A DNA stretch of 64,000 bases, from assembly GCF_937616625.2 (NCBI RefSeq), contig NC_065570.1:48661665-48725664 (forward strand), read 5' to 3'. The DNA is from Mercurialis annua. Taxonomy: Eukaryota > Streptophyta > Magnoliopsida > Malpighiales > Euphorbiaceae. Under the pieces are notes generated by a model. That model did no database searches. It was not told where the DNA came from and was given only the letters and a program-made list of their open reading frames with translations. A program made the position numbers and the translations under genes. Positions 1-10,936 of the stretch are shown here, in pieces (the stretch's first letter is position 1; each line of letters starts with the position of its first letter).

Positions 1-855
1 CGAAATGCAGATAATCGTGTGGCTATTGCTGAAGCTGGTGCAATCCCACTTCTCGTGGGCCTCCTCTCAACACCAGACTCCCGCACACAAGAGCATGCGG
101 TGACCGCACTTCTTAACCTTTCTATATGTGAAGATAACAAAGGAAGCATCATATCAGCTGGGGCGGTTCCCGGTATAGTGCATGTGCTTAAGAAGGGCAG
201 CATGGAAGCTCGGGAAAATGCTGCAGCCACACTTTTCAGTCTTTCAGTTGTCGATGAAAATAAGGTCACGATAGGCTCATCCGGGGCGATCCCCCCACTC
301 GCGATGCTTCTAAGTGAGGGTACCCAAAGGGGGAAAAAGGATGCTGCGACTGCACTTTTCAACTTGTGCATCTATCAGGGGAACAAGGGAAAGGCGGTGA
401 GGGCTGGAGTTGTGCCCACGCTAATGCGTCTGTTAACTGAACCTGGCGGCGGAATGGTCGATGAAGCATTAGCCATATTAGCTATACTGGCTAGCCATCC
501 GGAAGGGAAGTCATCCATTGGAGCTGCAGAGGCAGTGCCTGTATTAGTGGAAGTTATTGGAAACGGATCCCCCCGGAACAGAGAAAATGCGGCTGCAGTA
601 ATGGTGCACCTGTGTTCTGGAGACCAAAAATATTTAATCGAAGCACAGGAGCTTGGAATCATGGGGGCACTACTAGATCTAGCTCAAAATGGCACGGACC
701 GCGGGAAAAGGAAGGCCCGTCAGTTGCTGGAGTGTATTAGCAGGTTTGTCGAGCAGCAAAAGCAGGCTCACGTACAAACCGAGGCTCAAGCGCAACATCA
801 GGTTCAGATGCAGCAGCCACAACCAACATACACAGAAAATTCTGCTGACAGCTGA
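1..855 (+). CDS. PUB13: U-box/ARM-repeat E3 ubiquitin ligase, PUB13-like (3' end only)
   Basis: The frame is open from base 1 ([18 protein letters not shown]) to a TGA at 853-855, so the gene starts upstream and 284 C-terminal residues are visible. They form about six tandem armadillo repeats of roughly 41 residues, with recurring signatures such as [46 protein letters not shown] and [11 protein letters not shown]. The wording matches the plant PUB13/PUB14/SPL11 family closely, PUB13 best from memory. Family members carry an N-terminal U-box that recruits E2 enzymes, while the ARM repeats bind substrates; PUB13 acts in turnover of immune receptors and in flowering and cell-death control. The last 40 residues are a divergent tail rich in Gln, His and Ala. 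No frameshift or stop is seen, so the visible part looks functional. The U-box itself is outside the window, so the name rests on the ARM region alone. Confidence 0.9.
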   Translation, partial: RNADNRVAIAEAGAIPLLVGLLSTPDSRTQEHAVTALLNLSICEDNKGSIISAGAVPGIVHVLKKGSMEARENAAATLFSLSVVDENKVTIGSSGAIPPLAMLLSEGTQRGKKDAATALFNLCIYQGNKGKAVRAGVVPTLMRLLTEPGGGMVDEALAILAILASHPEGKSSIGAAEAVPVLVEVIGNGSPRNRENAAAVMVHLCSGDQKYLIEAQELGIMGALLDLAQNGTDRGKRKARQLLECISRFVEQQKQAHVQTEAQAQHQVQMQQPQPTYTENSADS

Positions 856-1456
856 CATTTTTAAGTTACACCATTTTCTCGATTTGATAATTGTTTCTTT
901 TCGGTTTACTTGAAGAGGGGGCCTCGGTTTGGGAGGGGAAAGGTGGAAGATCACCTCCCCAGATTGTAAGTTATTCATTTGTTTGTGTGGGATGATGACT
1001 ACACTAGAAAAATATACCAAAGATCCAAGGGAGGGAAAACAAGAAAGAAGACAAATTCTCCAGGCATCTGACATGAATATTGTGAATTGTATCATTGTAA
1101 CATGTAATTATCATCCTCAGTTTTTATTGAAGAGAGGTTAGTTTCTTGTATTCAAATGAAAGCATGTAAGATACGACAGTTCCATATCGATCCATTACGG
1201 TAACGAGAAAAATCACTTGAAGAATTTGATGCAATCCTCTTTTGTTTGCAATTGTTCATAAGTTCCTCACTGTCAAAAGAAAAAAAAGGTGTAATTGTAT
1301 CCTTAATATTTATTTCACCGGCACGTATGTAGTTTTGACTTTTTTTTTTAACTCAAATATCTTCTCAAAGATTTTTAAATCACTCAACTATACCCTTGTT
1401 AAATGGTATTAGCACTAAGTTATTGAAGGATTCGGTTAATCGCTTTATTGTTTTAT
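856..1456 (+). other. 3' UTR of the PUB13-like gene, then intergenic DNA
   Basis: No coding frame with recognisable content follows the TGA. The first 300-400 bases (moderate GC, then increasingly AT-rich near 1090-1310) are a plausible 3' UTR. The short open frames here match nothing I know. The stretch ends at the target duplication of a MITE. Confidence 0.5.
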
Positions 1457-1798
1457 GGCTTAATGCTTTAAAAAACCCGACCTTTCATCCATTTTCAATC
1501 CTACACTAACGTTGAAAATTTATCAATTTTACCCTATTTTATATTTTTTCATTTCGATTGTACCCTGAAGCATAAAATTGACCTTTATTTATTTGACAAA
1601 AGTTCAAAAAAGTTCTTTAAAAATGGTCAATTTAGAGAATTTTTTTGAATTTTTGCCAAATAAAAAAGGTCAATTTTGTGCTTCAGGGTACAATCGAAAT
1701 GAAAAAAAATGCAAAATAGGGTAAAATTGAATGATTTTCAACGTAAGGGTAGGATTGAAAAAGGAATAAAAGGTCGGAATTTTTTAAGACATTAGGCC
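1457..1798. mobile_element. Foldback MITE (MULE-like), 342 bp, with 9-bp TSD
   Basis: The two halves are near reverse complements over most of their length. The left end GGCTTAATGCTTTAAAAAA mirrors the right end TTTTTTAAGACATTAGGCC. A perfect 9-bp duplication TTGTTTTAT flanks it (1448-1456 and 1799-1807). A 9-bp TSD with long terminal inverted repeats and no coding capacity fits a non-autonomous Mutator-like element. Confidence 0.85.
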
Positions 1799-1807
1799 TT
1801 GTTTTAT

Positions 1808-2345
1808 TAAAGAAAGCTTTTGAAGGAGAAAGGTGACATTCGATTTTACAAAGTTATGATATTTTGTAATCAATGTCAACTATGGGAAGAATTTCAAACA
1901 AAATTAGTGCAATTATTCCACAAGAGAATTAAATAAAATTAAGAAAGAAAAGAAAGTTTGGTTGTCCCCAAAGAAGAATTTATGCTTTCTGTTGTTTAGT
2001 AGCCAAAGTGGCCAAAACAAACTGGCCTAAGCTACACGTTTTCCATGTCAAATAAGCAATCCATCTAAAAAATATTTAACAGATTATTAGGTGAGACTTA
2101 GACTATAATATTATAAAAAGGCAATAAAAAGAAAAAATAAATTAATTTTTTTCTTTTTACATTTTAAGAAAGAATAGAAAAAAAATATATCGCTAAAGTT
2201 GACACAATTGTTTGACAGATTTAGCGCCAAATTTTGAATCCATCGATAAATGGATAATTAGCAATGAATTTTGACAACATTCTGCAATTATCAATGAAAA
2301 GTCCATAATAGTTTTATAAGAAAAGGGATATCCAATTTGCCTATA
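1808..2345. other. AT-rich intergenic DNA, nothing recognised
   Basis: Read on both strands; I see no coding signature, RNA gene or clear repeat boundary here. Confidence 0.5.
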
Positions 2346-2354
2346 CTCTTTGTT

Positions 2355-2710
2355 ATTGCAGCTAGAGGGTTTAAGATTTTAATTGATAAAGCTAAGGATA
2401 TTCGTCTTATTGATGGGATCATTCAAGGCTATCCGAAACCAATATCTATCATGCAATTCGCGAATGATATTCCTCCTTTTCTTCTAAATAATTTATAAAT
2501 GATTTAAAATTTGCTCTGTAATTTTTGTTGCTTTGAGTTGATTTCAGGTCTCGAAATTAATTTTACAAAAGAGCTCTATTATGGGGTTAAATGTTGATGA
2601 GACACTCAGTTTAGCTGCTCAAGTTTTAAATTGTAAAATTGACAATCTGTCAACCAATTACATGAATATGCCTCTTTCGAAGAGAAATTTACAGTTCAAA
2701 AAATTCTGAT
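2355..2710 (+). pseudogene. LINE reverse-transcriptase fragment
   Basis: One frame reads RGFKILIDKAKDIRLIDGI and then MQFANDIPPFLL before a stop. After a short break, GLEINFTKSSIMGLNVDE and LSTNYMNMPL follow. These are the RT palm region around the FADD catalytic motif (here FAND, a lost catalytic Asp) and the downstream block of plant L1-like LINEs. Only about 110 codons survive, with stops between blocks and no LINE ends visible, so this is an old truncated copy. It lies on the opposite strand to the larger LINE at 4661-10240. Confidence 0.7.
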
Positions 2711-2868
2711 CACTTACCTAATAATTTCAATAAATAGTTAGCTTGTTGGAAGGGTAACTTGGTTAAGTCGGTACTTTGTAGCACGTCGATACTTTGTGCA
2801 TGTAATCGTCCTTAAGGTCTGGTTTTTGTGGTAACTATAAACAGATTTCCAGTGGAGTCGCCAAAAGA

Positions 2869-3345
2869 TGTTCGTCTAGAAATATTTCTGACTCGAATTT
2901 TTGAATTAATAATTGGGATCGGTTTGAGATTTGATGCTTTAACAGACTTGTAAAAAGATATTCACAGGGTTTTTTTGGTTAAAAAACTCAACCAAATAAT
3001 CTATCAGTATTAATTTGGGAGTTAAAAAACTCAGGGGAAATTAATGTCAAAATTACTCCTAAGTTAAAACAATCCGGAGATTACGGGATAAAAAGCATTG
3101 GGCTTGGTTTTTAATTGATTGATTTGTTGATACAAAATTATGAAAACTCTGAGCTATTTATAACTCTACAAAAATCAAGATTTCTAATCTAATTCTAGCT
3201 AATATTTCTAAAGAGAAATATTCCTAATGAGTTACAAACTCTTATTTAAAATAAAAAGCTAATAAAAAAAGCTTTAGTTGGGCTTGATCCCTAAATAAGT
3301 CCATGTGATGCTCTGACCCATATCATTTTTGGACCAGTGTAAACA
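2869..3345 (-). mobile_element. LTR fragment with primer-binding site, probable Tat/Ogre-like remnant
   Basis: On the minus strand the segment begins TGTTTACACTGG (3345 downward) and ends GACGAACA (2869), giving TG...CA ends and 477 bp. A TATA box (TATAAATAG) lies at 3154-3162. Just beyond the end, TGGCGACTCCACTGGAAA (about 2848-2865) resembles the PBS of Tat/Ogre-type gypsy elements. No internal coding region follows, so the element is truncated. Boundaries were set by eye without a partner LTR. Confidence 0.5.
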
Positions 3346-3711
3346 CTCATAAACAATTCCATTTTATTGCTGATGATTTTCAGTTTATCTTCGTTTCTTG
3401 GTAATTGAATTGCGCTTCTCTGACAAATTTTAATCCATTAAAAAATGAAAAAGAATTGGCTGTTTATTATATCTATAAAATTAAAATAACATATATAAAT
3501 GGATGACTACCATTAACAGAAAAATCAAACCATTGACGGCTGCCAGAAAAAAAACTAGACGGTTAGTATTTGATAGAAAAGAAAGGTTCTAATTTGAAAA
3601 AAGAAGAAAACATATATTGTTTAGCACAAAATCGAATAATATTATATGTCATATATCATCAAATATAAAGTAGTTATTTACTTCAAATGTTTTGAAACGA
3701 GATAGAACTTA

Positions 3712-3991
3712 CTCCCTCCGTTCCAAATTAATAGACATTATTTTCATTTTTTATTCCAAATTATAGACGGTAATTTATTACTTGAATGTTTAATCGTCAT
3801 ATATGCCCTTATTAATTATGTTTGAATAAATTGGAAACAACACAAAAGATAATAAACGACAAAATTTCTACTATAATAAACGAGGGTTAGTGTGATATTT
3901 TTTTTATAAGTTCACTCATTTTATCTTGATAAATACAATTTTTTAAAACATGTATTTGCCTTAAACTGTCTATTAATTGGGATGGAAGGGG
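3712..3991. mobile_element. Stowaway-like MITE, 280 bp
   Basis: The left end CTCCCTCCGTTCCAAATTAA and the right end GGGATGGAAGGGG form the terminal inverted repeat typical of plant Stowaway (Tc1/mariner) MITEs. TA dinucleotides flank both ends (3710-3711 and 3992-3993). The interior is AT-rich and non-coding. Confidence 0.8.
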
Positions 3992-4437
3992 TATTTATTT
4001 TCATAAATTGAATGGCTACATATATAATTTTCATTTTCTATACTAGGCTCCATTTTTAACTTAGACTTTAATTATTACTATTTTTTATATGAAAGTGGTA
4101 CTTAATGTTATTAAAAATGACAAAATAGACTCTTTTTTAATAATTTGTTTCTCTCGCTGTTATTTCTGCCAACATGGACGACATATGACATATCATTGAA
4201 ATTTATTCCAATTAGAATATGAATAGTCTTTTTCATTTTGGAACTTAATGTTATTAAAAAATTGTAAATTGAATTCTCTATCAATACTATATGTGTGTCT
4301 CAGCATACGAAATGATAATTTTATTTTTGTAACAGGAGGATTCATTTTGTTATTTTTTTAATAACTTTAGGTACCACTTCAAAAAACAATATCATTATAG
4401 TTCAAGTTAAAAATCAAATCAAATGTGAAAGTTTAAA

Positions 4438-4624
4438 GGCTTAAGGTCTTAAAAGCTACCGACCTTTCAATTTTTTTTCAATAGCACCCTCACCTTATAA
4501 TTTTTTCAATAGCACCCTCACCTTATAATTTTTTCAATAGCACCCTATTTTGAATTTTTGGCTGTCAATAGTACTCTAAATTGAAAAAAATTTGAAAGGT
4601 GGGTAGTTTTTCAGACCTTAAACC
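4438..4624. mobile_element. Small MULE-like MITE, 187 bp, with internal tandem repeat
   Basis: The left end GGCTTAAGGTCTTAAAAGCT mirrors the right end AGTTTTTCAGACCTTAAACC. A perfect 9-bp duplication AAGTTTAAA flanks it (4429-4437 and 4625-4633). Inside, a 28-bp unit containing AGCACCCTCACCTTATAA is repeated twice, with a third partial copy (about 4478-4545). Confidence 0.8.
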
Positions 4625-4692
4625 AAGTTTAAATTATACATATAGCCATACTGCATTGTACTTTTTTTTTTGAAATGTAAGTTTTCATTAAC

Positions 4693-6195
4693 TCAAAGCA
4701 AAACCATTTGATCGGCCATTACATAAGCATAAACATCCGAGGGGACATGCCCCCTCCATTTCATACTCGGATTAGAATCAAGAAGAGCCTTTCTAGCTAA
4801 ATAATCAGACAAGGAATTTGCATTCCTGCTGATATGGAAACACCCCTTGCTCTTATTATTACTGAGCTTATTACAATCATCAGCAATTAAACTCATATCA
4901 TTACAACACAATACCTTGTGATTAAAAATATCCACTGCTACTTTTGAATCAAACCTGATTTCAAAAGGAATAAGATTCTTTTCTACTGCTAGAATGATGC
5001 CATCTCTGATTGCATGAGCTTCCCCTATCTCCACTGGAACTGACTTATCATACAGCTTGCAACCTGCAGCCTGCACCTCCCCTTTCCAGTCCCTGATTAC
5101 TACCCCCGTGCTAAACAAACCCTTCTGTTTATTGAACCCAGCATCAACATTAATACAGTAAAGGTCCTTCTCAGGAGGTACCCATCTCTTGTCCTCATCT
5201 CCTTGAAGCTTCATCTGATTCCGTCTTTCCTTCAATTTGATTTCCTTTACTTTCACAAAGTCTTCTATATAGTTCTCTGCCCAATGGAAGAGGACATCTC
5301 TTGGCTTAGTAATTTTTCCATGTACCACACAATTCCTCTCATGCCAGATCAACCACAACAGCACAACAAAGAGGAGAAAATCCTGTTTTCTCAGATTCCT
5401 ATAGGCTTGAAAAATGGAATCCTGCATATTCCAATGCTTTCCTGGCTTTAACAGACAAGCTTTGTCCCAGATCTTCCACACTTTCCTTGCTGCTCTACAA
5501 AACCATAGAGCATGAATCTGTGTTTCTCCTTCACCTTCACAAACTGGACAACATCTATCAATGCACATTCCTCTATTGATGAGATTGACTTTGCATGGGA
5601 GCCAGTTATTGTAACACTTCCAAAGAAAATTTTTGATATTTGGAGGTAAAGATAGACTCCAAGCAAACTTCCACCATTTCTGCATCTCTAGTTCATTTGA
5701 ACCAGAAGTTGGGTTCATGCTTTCCCAAGCAACTCTATACCCACTACGAACCGTGAACATCCCTGTCTTTTCAAAATGCCATCTAATACAATCAGGTTGA
5801 TCAGTTTTAGCCAAATTGATGTTAAGAATGTTTTGAACATCAATATCAGTAAAGGATTTTTTCACCAGATCAACATTCCAATTACCTTCTGTAGTCATCA
5901 GTGAACTCACCATAGAGTCTTCATGAAGAATATTCAGATTGAAAGGTCTGAAAGTTCCTTCAGAAGTGAGCCAGTTGTCTCTAAAAATTCTAATCTCCTG
6001 ACCATTTCCCACTCTCCATCTCATTCCTTTCTCAATGATGCTTCTTCCCCAGAGAATACTCTTCCAGGTAAAGGATCCATTTCTAGGACATATAGCCTCC
6101 ATAAACGACCTATCCTTAAAATACCTATGTTTATATACTCTGGACATCAAATTATCTGGCCATTTGAGAACTCTCCAAGCCTGTTTTGCTAGCAA
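4693..6195 (-). pseudogene. LINE C-terminus: zf-RVT and RNase H domains
   Basis: The frame is open for 500 residues. The N-terminal part (LAKQAWRVLKWPDNLMSRVY) is the connection after RT. The zf-RVT domain follows (WKCYNNWLPCKVNLINRGMC and CCPVCEGEGETQIHALWFC). The C-terminal 130 residues form an RNase H (RVT_3 type) with INVDAGFNKQKGLFSTGVVI, a VEIGEAHAIRDG block and EIRFDSKVAVDIF, so the D-E-D acidic residues are present. Together with the RT this is the C-terminal half of a plant L1-like polyprotein. This section is intact, but it is separated from RT by a frame change between 6195 and 6235. Confidence 0.88.
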
Positions 6196-6234
6196 GCTTT
6201 GATTTACACACTCCAGATCCTTAAATCCAAGGCC

Positions 6235-7386
6235 TCATTTGCATTTAGGTTTACACAGAACCTTCCATCTGGCCCAATGCAGCTTCCTTTTCCCTTCTGT
6301 ACTTCCCAACCAGAACCTCTTACATAACCTTTCAATCTCCAAAATTAAACTTTTAGGGAATTTGAAACAGTTCATATGGTAAGTAGGTATATCTTGAATA
6401 ACAGCTTTAATTAGAACTTCTTTTCCTCCACCAGAAAACAGGGAACCTCTCCAGCTTTGAAGCTTCTGCCAAATCCTCTCCTTCACATAATTCAAGCTAG
6501 TCCCTTTCTGTCTACCAATAGAAGAAGGTAGACCTAGGTACTTCTCATGACATTGCACCACCTGAACATTCATAATCTGCATAATCTCTTCTTTAATATC
6601 TGCATCAATTCCTTTACCAAAGCAAATAGCAGATTTGTCGAAATTGACTAACTGACCTGATGCCCTCCCTTATAACTGCAGCATATCCTTAATCAGTTTA
6701 CACTCAACAGGATTGGCTCTAGCAAACAGCAGACTATCATCTGCAAAGAATAAGTGAGAAACCTTACAATTTTCACCAAAGTTAAGACCATGCATCAACT
6801 TCTTCTCCACTGCAGCATTGATCAAAGAGGATAGACCTTGAGCACAGATTAAAAATAAGTAAGGGGAAAGAGGATCCCCTTGTCTTAATCCTCTTTGAGC
6901 TACCATTTTCCCTGTCACAGTTCCATTGAGCAAGAAGCAAAACTGCACAGTAGAAATACATTTGAGGATCTTGTCAATCCAGCTTCTGCAAAAACCCAAT
7001 TTGGACATCATTGCCTCCAGAAACTTCCATTCCACCCTTTCATATGCTTTTGACATATCCAGTTTAAGAGCTAAAGGACCATTAGACTTCCTCCTAGCTT
7101 TCTTAATCACATGGACACACTCAAAACCTAGCAAGGCATTGTCTAGAATCTGTCTACCTGGCGCAAATGCACTCTGAGCAGGGTCTATCACTTTATCCAG
7201 CACAGTTCTGAATCTATTAGCAAGAGTTTTAGACACTATCTTATAAATAACATTACACAGGCTTATAGGTCTAAACTTAGATATAAAATCATCAACTTTC
7301 ACTTTTGGAATGAGAGCTAGCACAGTTTCATTAACACATCTAGCATCACTATCATCATTTAAAATCCTCAAACATACCTCAATCAC
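6235..7386 (-). pseudogene. LINE reverse transcriptase
   Basis: Canonical RT blocks appear in order on the minus strand: ETVLALIPKVK, FRPISLCNVIYKIVSKTLAN, SAFAPGRQILDNALLGFECV, LALKLDMSKAYERVEW, RGLRQGDPLSPYLFLI and LFFADDSLLFARA. The catalytic Asp residues (KLDMSKAYE and FADD) are kept. The frame is open from 7386 to 6670, then a stop and frame change lead into 6582-6235, where KYLGLPSSIGRQKG and the thumb region continue. Plant L1 elements use this enzyme for target-primed reverse transcription. Upstream it was contiguous with the endonuclease but is now out of frame. Confidence 0.88.
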
Positions 7387-7539
7387 TTATTTTCCTACTA
7401 TATTCCAGTACTTCTAAAAGAAGAGAGCTGGAAAACCATCTTTTCTAGGAGCCTTGGTAGGAGGCATCTCTTTCAAAGCTGCAACTACTTCTTCTGCAGT
7501 AAAACTTATGCACAACCTTCTATTCATTTCATCATTTAT

Positions 7540-8830
7540 TCATGGTTTCACAAACTCCATAACCTCTGCAATATCCTCATCTACAGGATTAGAAGAAGTA
7601 AATAAAGAAGTAAAATACCTCTGGATGATGCCTTCCAACTCTGCAGGATTTTCCTTCCAAGAATCAGTCTCATCTTTGAGTCCTGTAATTGTGTTCCTAG
7701 CTCTCCTTTTAGATGCTTTCATATGAAAGAATCTAGTGTTACAGTCACCATAAGCCAACCAATCACTTCTGGATCTCTGCTTCCAGGAAACTTCTTCTTT
7801 AAATTGAAGTTCCTCCAGGACAGTCTCCACTCTTCTAATATTCTCAACTGAAATATTAGAATTAGTAGAATTCACAGAGACAACAATTCTTCCTTCTTAC
7901 CCTCAATCTCCTTTTTCAGCTTTCCCATAGAGATTCTGCCCCATCTATTGAAAGCACTAGCACATTTGTTTAGTTTCACAAGGATATCCTCTACTGCATG
8001 AACAACCATATTGTCATTCCATGCTCCTTCCACTTCTGCTGAAAACTTCTCATCAAGGGTCCAGGCTTCCTCAAATAAGAATCTTCTATTTTTCTTTCTG
8101 TTCCTCCTATTCCCCTCTGTGGCATCCACCTTTTTACTCCATATGACTATTGATCTATGATCAGAACCCCAATGATCAAGAGTTCTGACCATAAAATCAG
8201 GATATAACATTTGCCATTCCATGTTAACTGTGAACTTGTTTAATCTCTCTATCACAATAACATTTCCTCTATTTCCCCACCAAGTGAATTTCTTATCATC
8301 CATTCCTGCATCAAACAGCTTACAGCTATTCAACACCTTCCTGAAATTTCTCATCAGATAATCAGGTCTAACAACACCCCTTTCCTTCTCATCTTCAGAT
8401 AGAATCTCATTAAAGTCGCCACCACATATCCACGGGCCTGAAAAAATCCTGCTTAATCTCTCTAACAACGTCCATGAATGAATCTTTAAGTTTTGAACAG
8501 GATTTCCATAGAACTCAGTAATGCGAATAACCTTCATATCCTCATCAGTACACACACAATCAATATAATGAATTGAAGAACTCAATATAGAAACTCTAAT
8601 AGAGTCCTTCCAAAGCAGGGCTAAGCCCCCCACTTTTACCAACACAATCAACCATAAAACAACACTCCATATCTAAATCCTTTGCCTTCTTCTCCAAAGA
8701 ATTCCTCAGCATTCTTGTCTCCATAAAAAAAAACCAGATTTGGCTTAATTTTCTGGATATGGTCTTTAAGATTTTGGAATGTTCTAAAGGGACCAAGGCC
8801 TTGAACATTCGAACTTAAAGCTATCATTGT
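7540..8830 (-). pseudogene. LINE apurinic-type endonuclease region
   Basis: Across two or three minus-strand frames the sequence gives the exonuclease-endonuclease-phosphatase fold of LINE ORF2. An N-terminal block with METRM near 8725 is followed by GDFNEIL near 8420, KKFTWWGNRGN near 8290 and WGSDHRSIV near 8160. The block usually ending R-L-D reads ERLNKF, an Asp-to-Asn change at a position normally conserved. The linker to RT (7875-7540) carries NSTNSNISVENIRRVETVLE and SDWLAYGDCNTRFFHMKAS, standard for plant LINEs. Frames change near 8640 and 7872, so the protein is not intact. Confidence 0.8.
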
Positions 8831-9160
8831 GAACGGCGAGCCTGCTCTGCAGACTTTGCCGATTACTCATAGTTATTCTCTTTACCAAAACCATAGTCCC
8901 CAGATTGGGATAATGTTTCTGGTGTAGCACTCGTACTTCCTTTCTCCCACTCTCCTTCAGCACCTGCATTAACCTCAATCAGATTTGAGATATCAAGTAA
9001 TGGTAATATTTTACCAAGGCTTTTCCTTTGATTTTTCTTAGCAGATCCAGTCTTGGTAATGAGCTTTTTGGATACAACTTTCAACTTAAGCCCAACTGAA
9101 CCTTCCGGTCCAATTTTCGAAAATATTTTCCTTCGCGCCACAGGAACCTTCTCTCTTAAA

Positions 9161-9960
9161 TCAATTTCCTGATTTATCGTAACGTCCACAAGCTCCACCC
9201 CATGATTTTCTTTCCATTTCCATCCTCAGTTTGATTTTCAACTGAAATTTACCCGTAATCTTCTCCTTGATCTGTGGAGATTTTATTTGTATTCCCTGAT
9301 GTCCTCCACTAATTCCTCTATTCTGTTCCCTCACCGTTGTCTTCTCCGCCTGAACTTTATGTTTATCACCTTGTCGGAAACCACCATCTCCCCCATATCT
9401 CTCTTTTGTATCAGGTTTAAGTCTTTTCCCTTGACTCAGCATTTTCTGAACCGGACCAGCTCTTATCAACTCACTATATCTAGCTTTGCTTAGAGTATTC
9501 TCCACTGTAATGCACTCCACAGTTGGATGTCCATTAACACCACAACCCATACAGAACTTCGGTAGCCTCTCATATCGTAACATTGCCACCACCATTGATC
9601 CCTTCTCATCTACCCTCACTTTCAGTCCCCTTTTCAGCGGTTTAGAGATATTAACTTTAACTCTAACCCTTATGTATTTCCCCAAGAAATCACCAGCTGC
9701 TCATGGATCAATATCAATAACCTCTCCAATCTGTTTTCCCAGAGATACGCCAGCTTCTCTAGTTTGGCATAGCAATGGTAAATTATGTATTTGCACCCAG
9801 AAATTCATCTGGTCAAACTTCATTTCCTCATAATTAGCCAATCCCATTGGAATTTCTAGCACAATTGCATATTCTTGAAACTTTCATGGGCCTCCTCTGA
9901 GCACTATTTTTATATCTTCTTGGTCCTCAAAATGGATCACAAACAGGTTGTCTCCAACCA
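9161..9960 (-). pseudogene. LINE N-terminal region: DUF4283-like plus CCHC zinc knuckle
   Basis: The minus-strand frame reads WVQIHNLPLLCQTREAGVSL then IGEVIDIDP, an in-frame TGA near 9702, and then GKYIRVRVKVNISKPLKRGL. This is the DUF4283-like N-terminus of plant LINE proteins. The knuckle FCMGCGVNGHPTVEC (C-x2-C-x4-H-x4-C) follows near 9530-9580 and would bind nucleic acid. The basic, low-complexity linker down to about 8863 (second frame, 9198-8863) carries no recognisable domain. The TGA and frame changes show it is broken. Confidence 0.75.
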
Positions 9961-10361
9961 CTTCTACCACCATCGATTTCTTTGTTCTCCTCAGAAAGTT
10001 TACCGCGGAGATGAAGCCTTCCTTATTTCTTCGTCGACAAAACCTTACCCACCAGCAAGTGGGCTATCTTTGTAACTCCTACATTTCTCGCTTATTCTCT
10101 ATTAAATCATCATCATCTGATAGTGATAGAGATTCATATAGGGTTGCAATATCCATTCTCAGAGGAAAAACTTTTCCTATTAAGGAAAGTTCTATTCTGC
10201 TCTAGCAGCAACTTTGTTATCAAATCATATTTTTTTATTGCATTTTACTCTCAAAATTCAAAAAAGCTTATTAAAATCACCCTCGCAAAATAAAGATTTA
10301 TGCGAAGGACAGTCTCAATATATATCGTTTCTTACTATGAAACTCAACAAGGGTGGACTAG

Positions 10362-10875
10362 TGATGCGGTTGCGGAGACGGATTTTGAGTTCATGGAGAA
10401 AAGGGAACGCAAAGTGACGTAGATTCTGCCGAACCTGAAAAGTGTGCGATTTGGGCGGTTCCGGAAACTAAGTTTATTAGAAACGGGCCAACGATCGATT
10501 TCCATGGGCTTTGCCCATGGCCTACGTCACTTTTAAGCCGAATTCCATCATCTGGGCCTTCAAAATGGTGTTTTTGTGATTTCGGCGGTTTTTAAGACTT
10601 TTTAATTTATTTCGTTTTACACCCAATTTAGGGTTTTTATTTTGTCTTAGTATTTAAACAACCTTATGAGTTGTTGAACAGCAGTTTTTGATGTTTTGAG
10701 ACAATTTGATTATTTTTTCAAATATCGGTATTCAATTGAATCAACGACTTTTGATGCCTATTGCCTAGTATTCTTTTATTGAATCAATAGGTTTTAGAAG
10801 TTAATTGCTGGCATTATTTTATAATCAACAACTTTTAAAGTTATCTTATTCTTTATTGTGACTTCCGCTACATCA
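10362..10875 (+). repeat. 5' LTR of the gypsy element
   Basis: Begins TGATGCGG and ends CTACATCA, 514 bp, pairing with 15211-15719. It also contains the last codons of pol as copied from the 3' LTR, ending in TAG at 10420-10422. Confidence 0.92.
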
Positions 10876-10877
10876 GT

Positions 10878-10889
10878 TGGTATCAAAGC
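10878..10889 (+). promoter_or_regulatory. Primer-binding site of the gypsy element
   Basis: TGGTATCAAAGC begins two bases after the 5' LTR. It differs by one base from the usual TGGTATCAGAGC complementary to the 3' end of initiator tRNA-Met. Confidence 0.8.
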
Positions 10890-10936
10890 TCAGTTCGTTT
10901 CTGGATTGAATCATACCGGCAAGGAGAAATCAACGT

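Larger units (their letters stand above)
4661..10240 (-). mobile_element. L1-like LINE retrotransposon, decayed
   Basis: Minus-strand domains run in the plant L1 order: N-terminal DUF4283-like and CCHC zinc knuckle, endonuclease, reverse transcriptase, zf-RVT, RNase H. The 3' end is marked by a poly(A) tract (poly-T at 4661-4670 on the plus strand) after a short 3' UTR. The 5' end is less certain. An imperfect repeat of the flank (TGCATTGTAC near 4652-4661, TGCATTTTAC near 10240) suggests an end close to 10240. Several frameshifts and stops break the frame, so this copy cannot move by itself. The gypsy element at 10362 landed just upstream of its 5' end. Confidence 0.85.

Noticed and set aside
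375..1095. Minus-strand frames opposite the PUB13-like gene
   Set aside because: Shadows of the ARM-repeat coding strand; no known protein.
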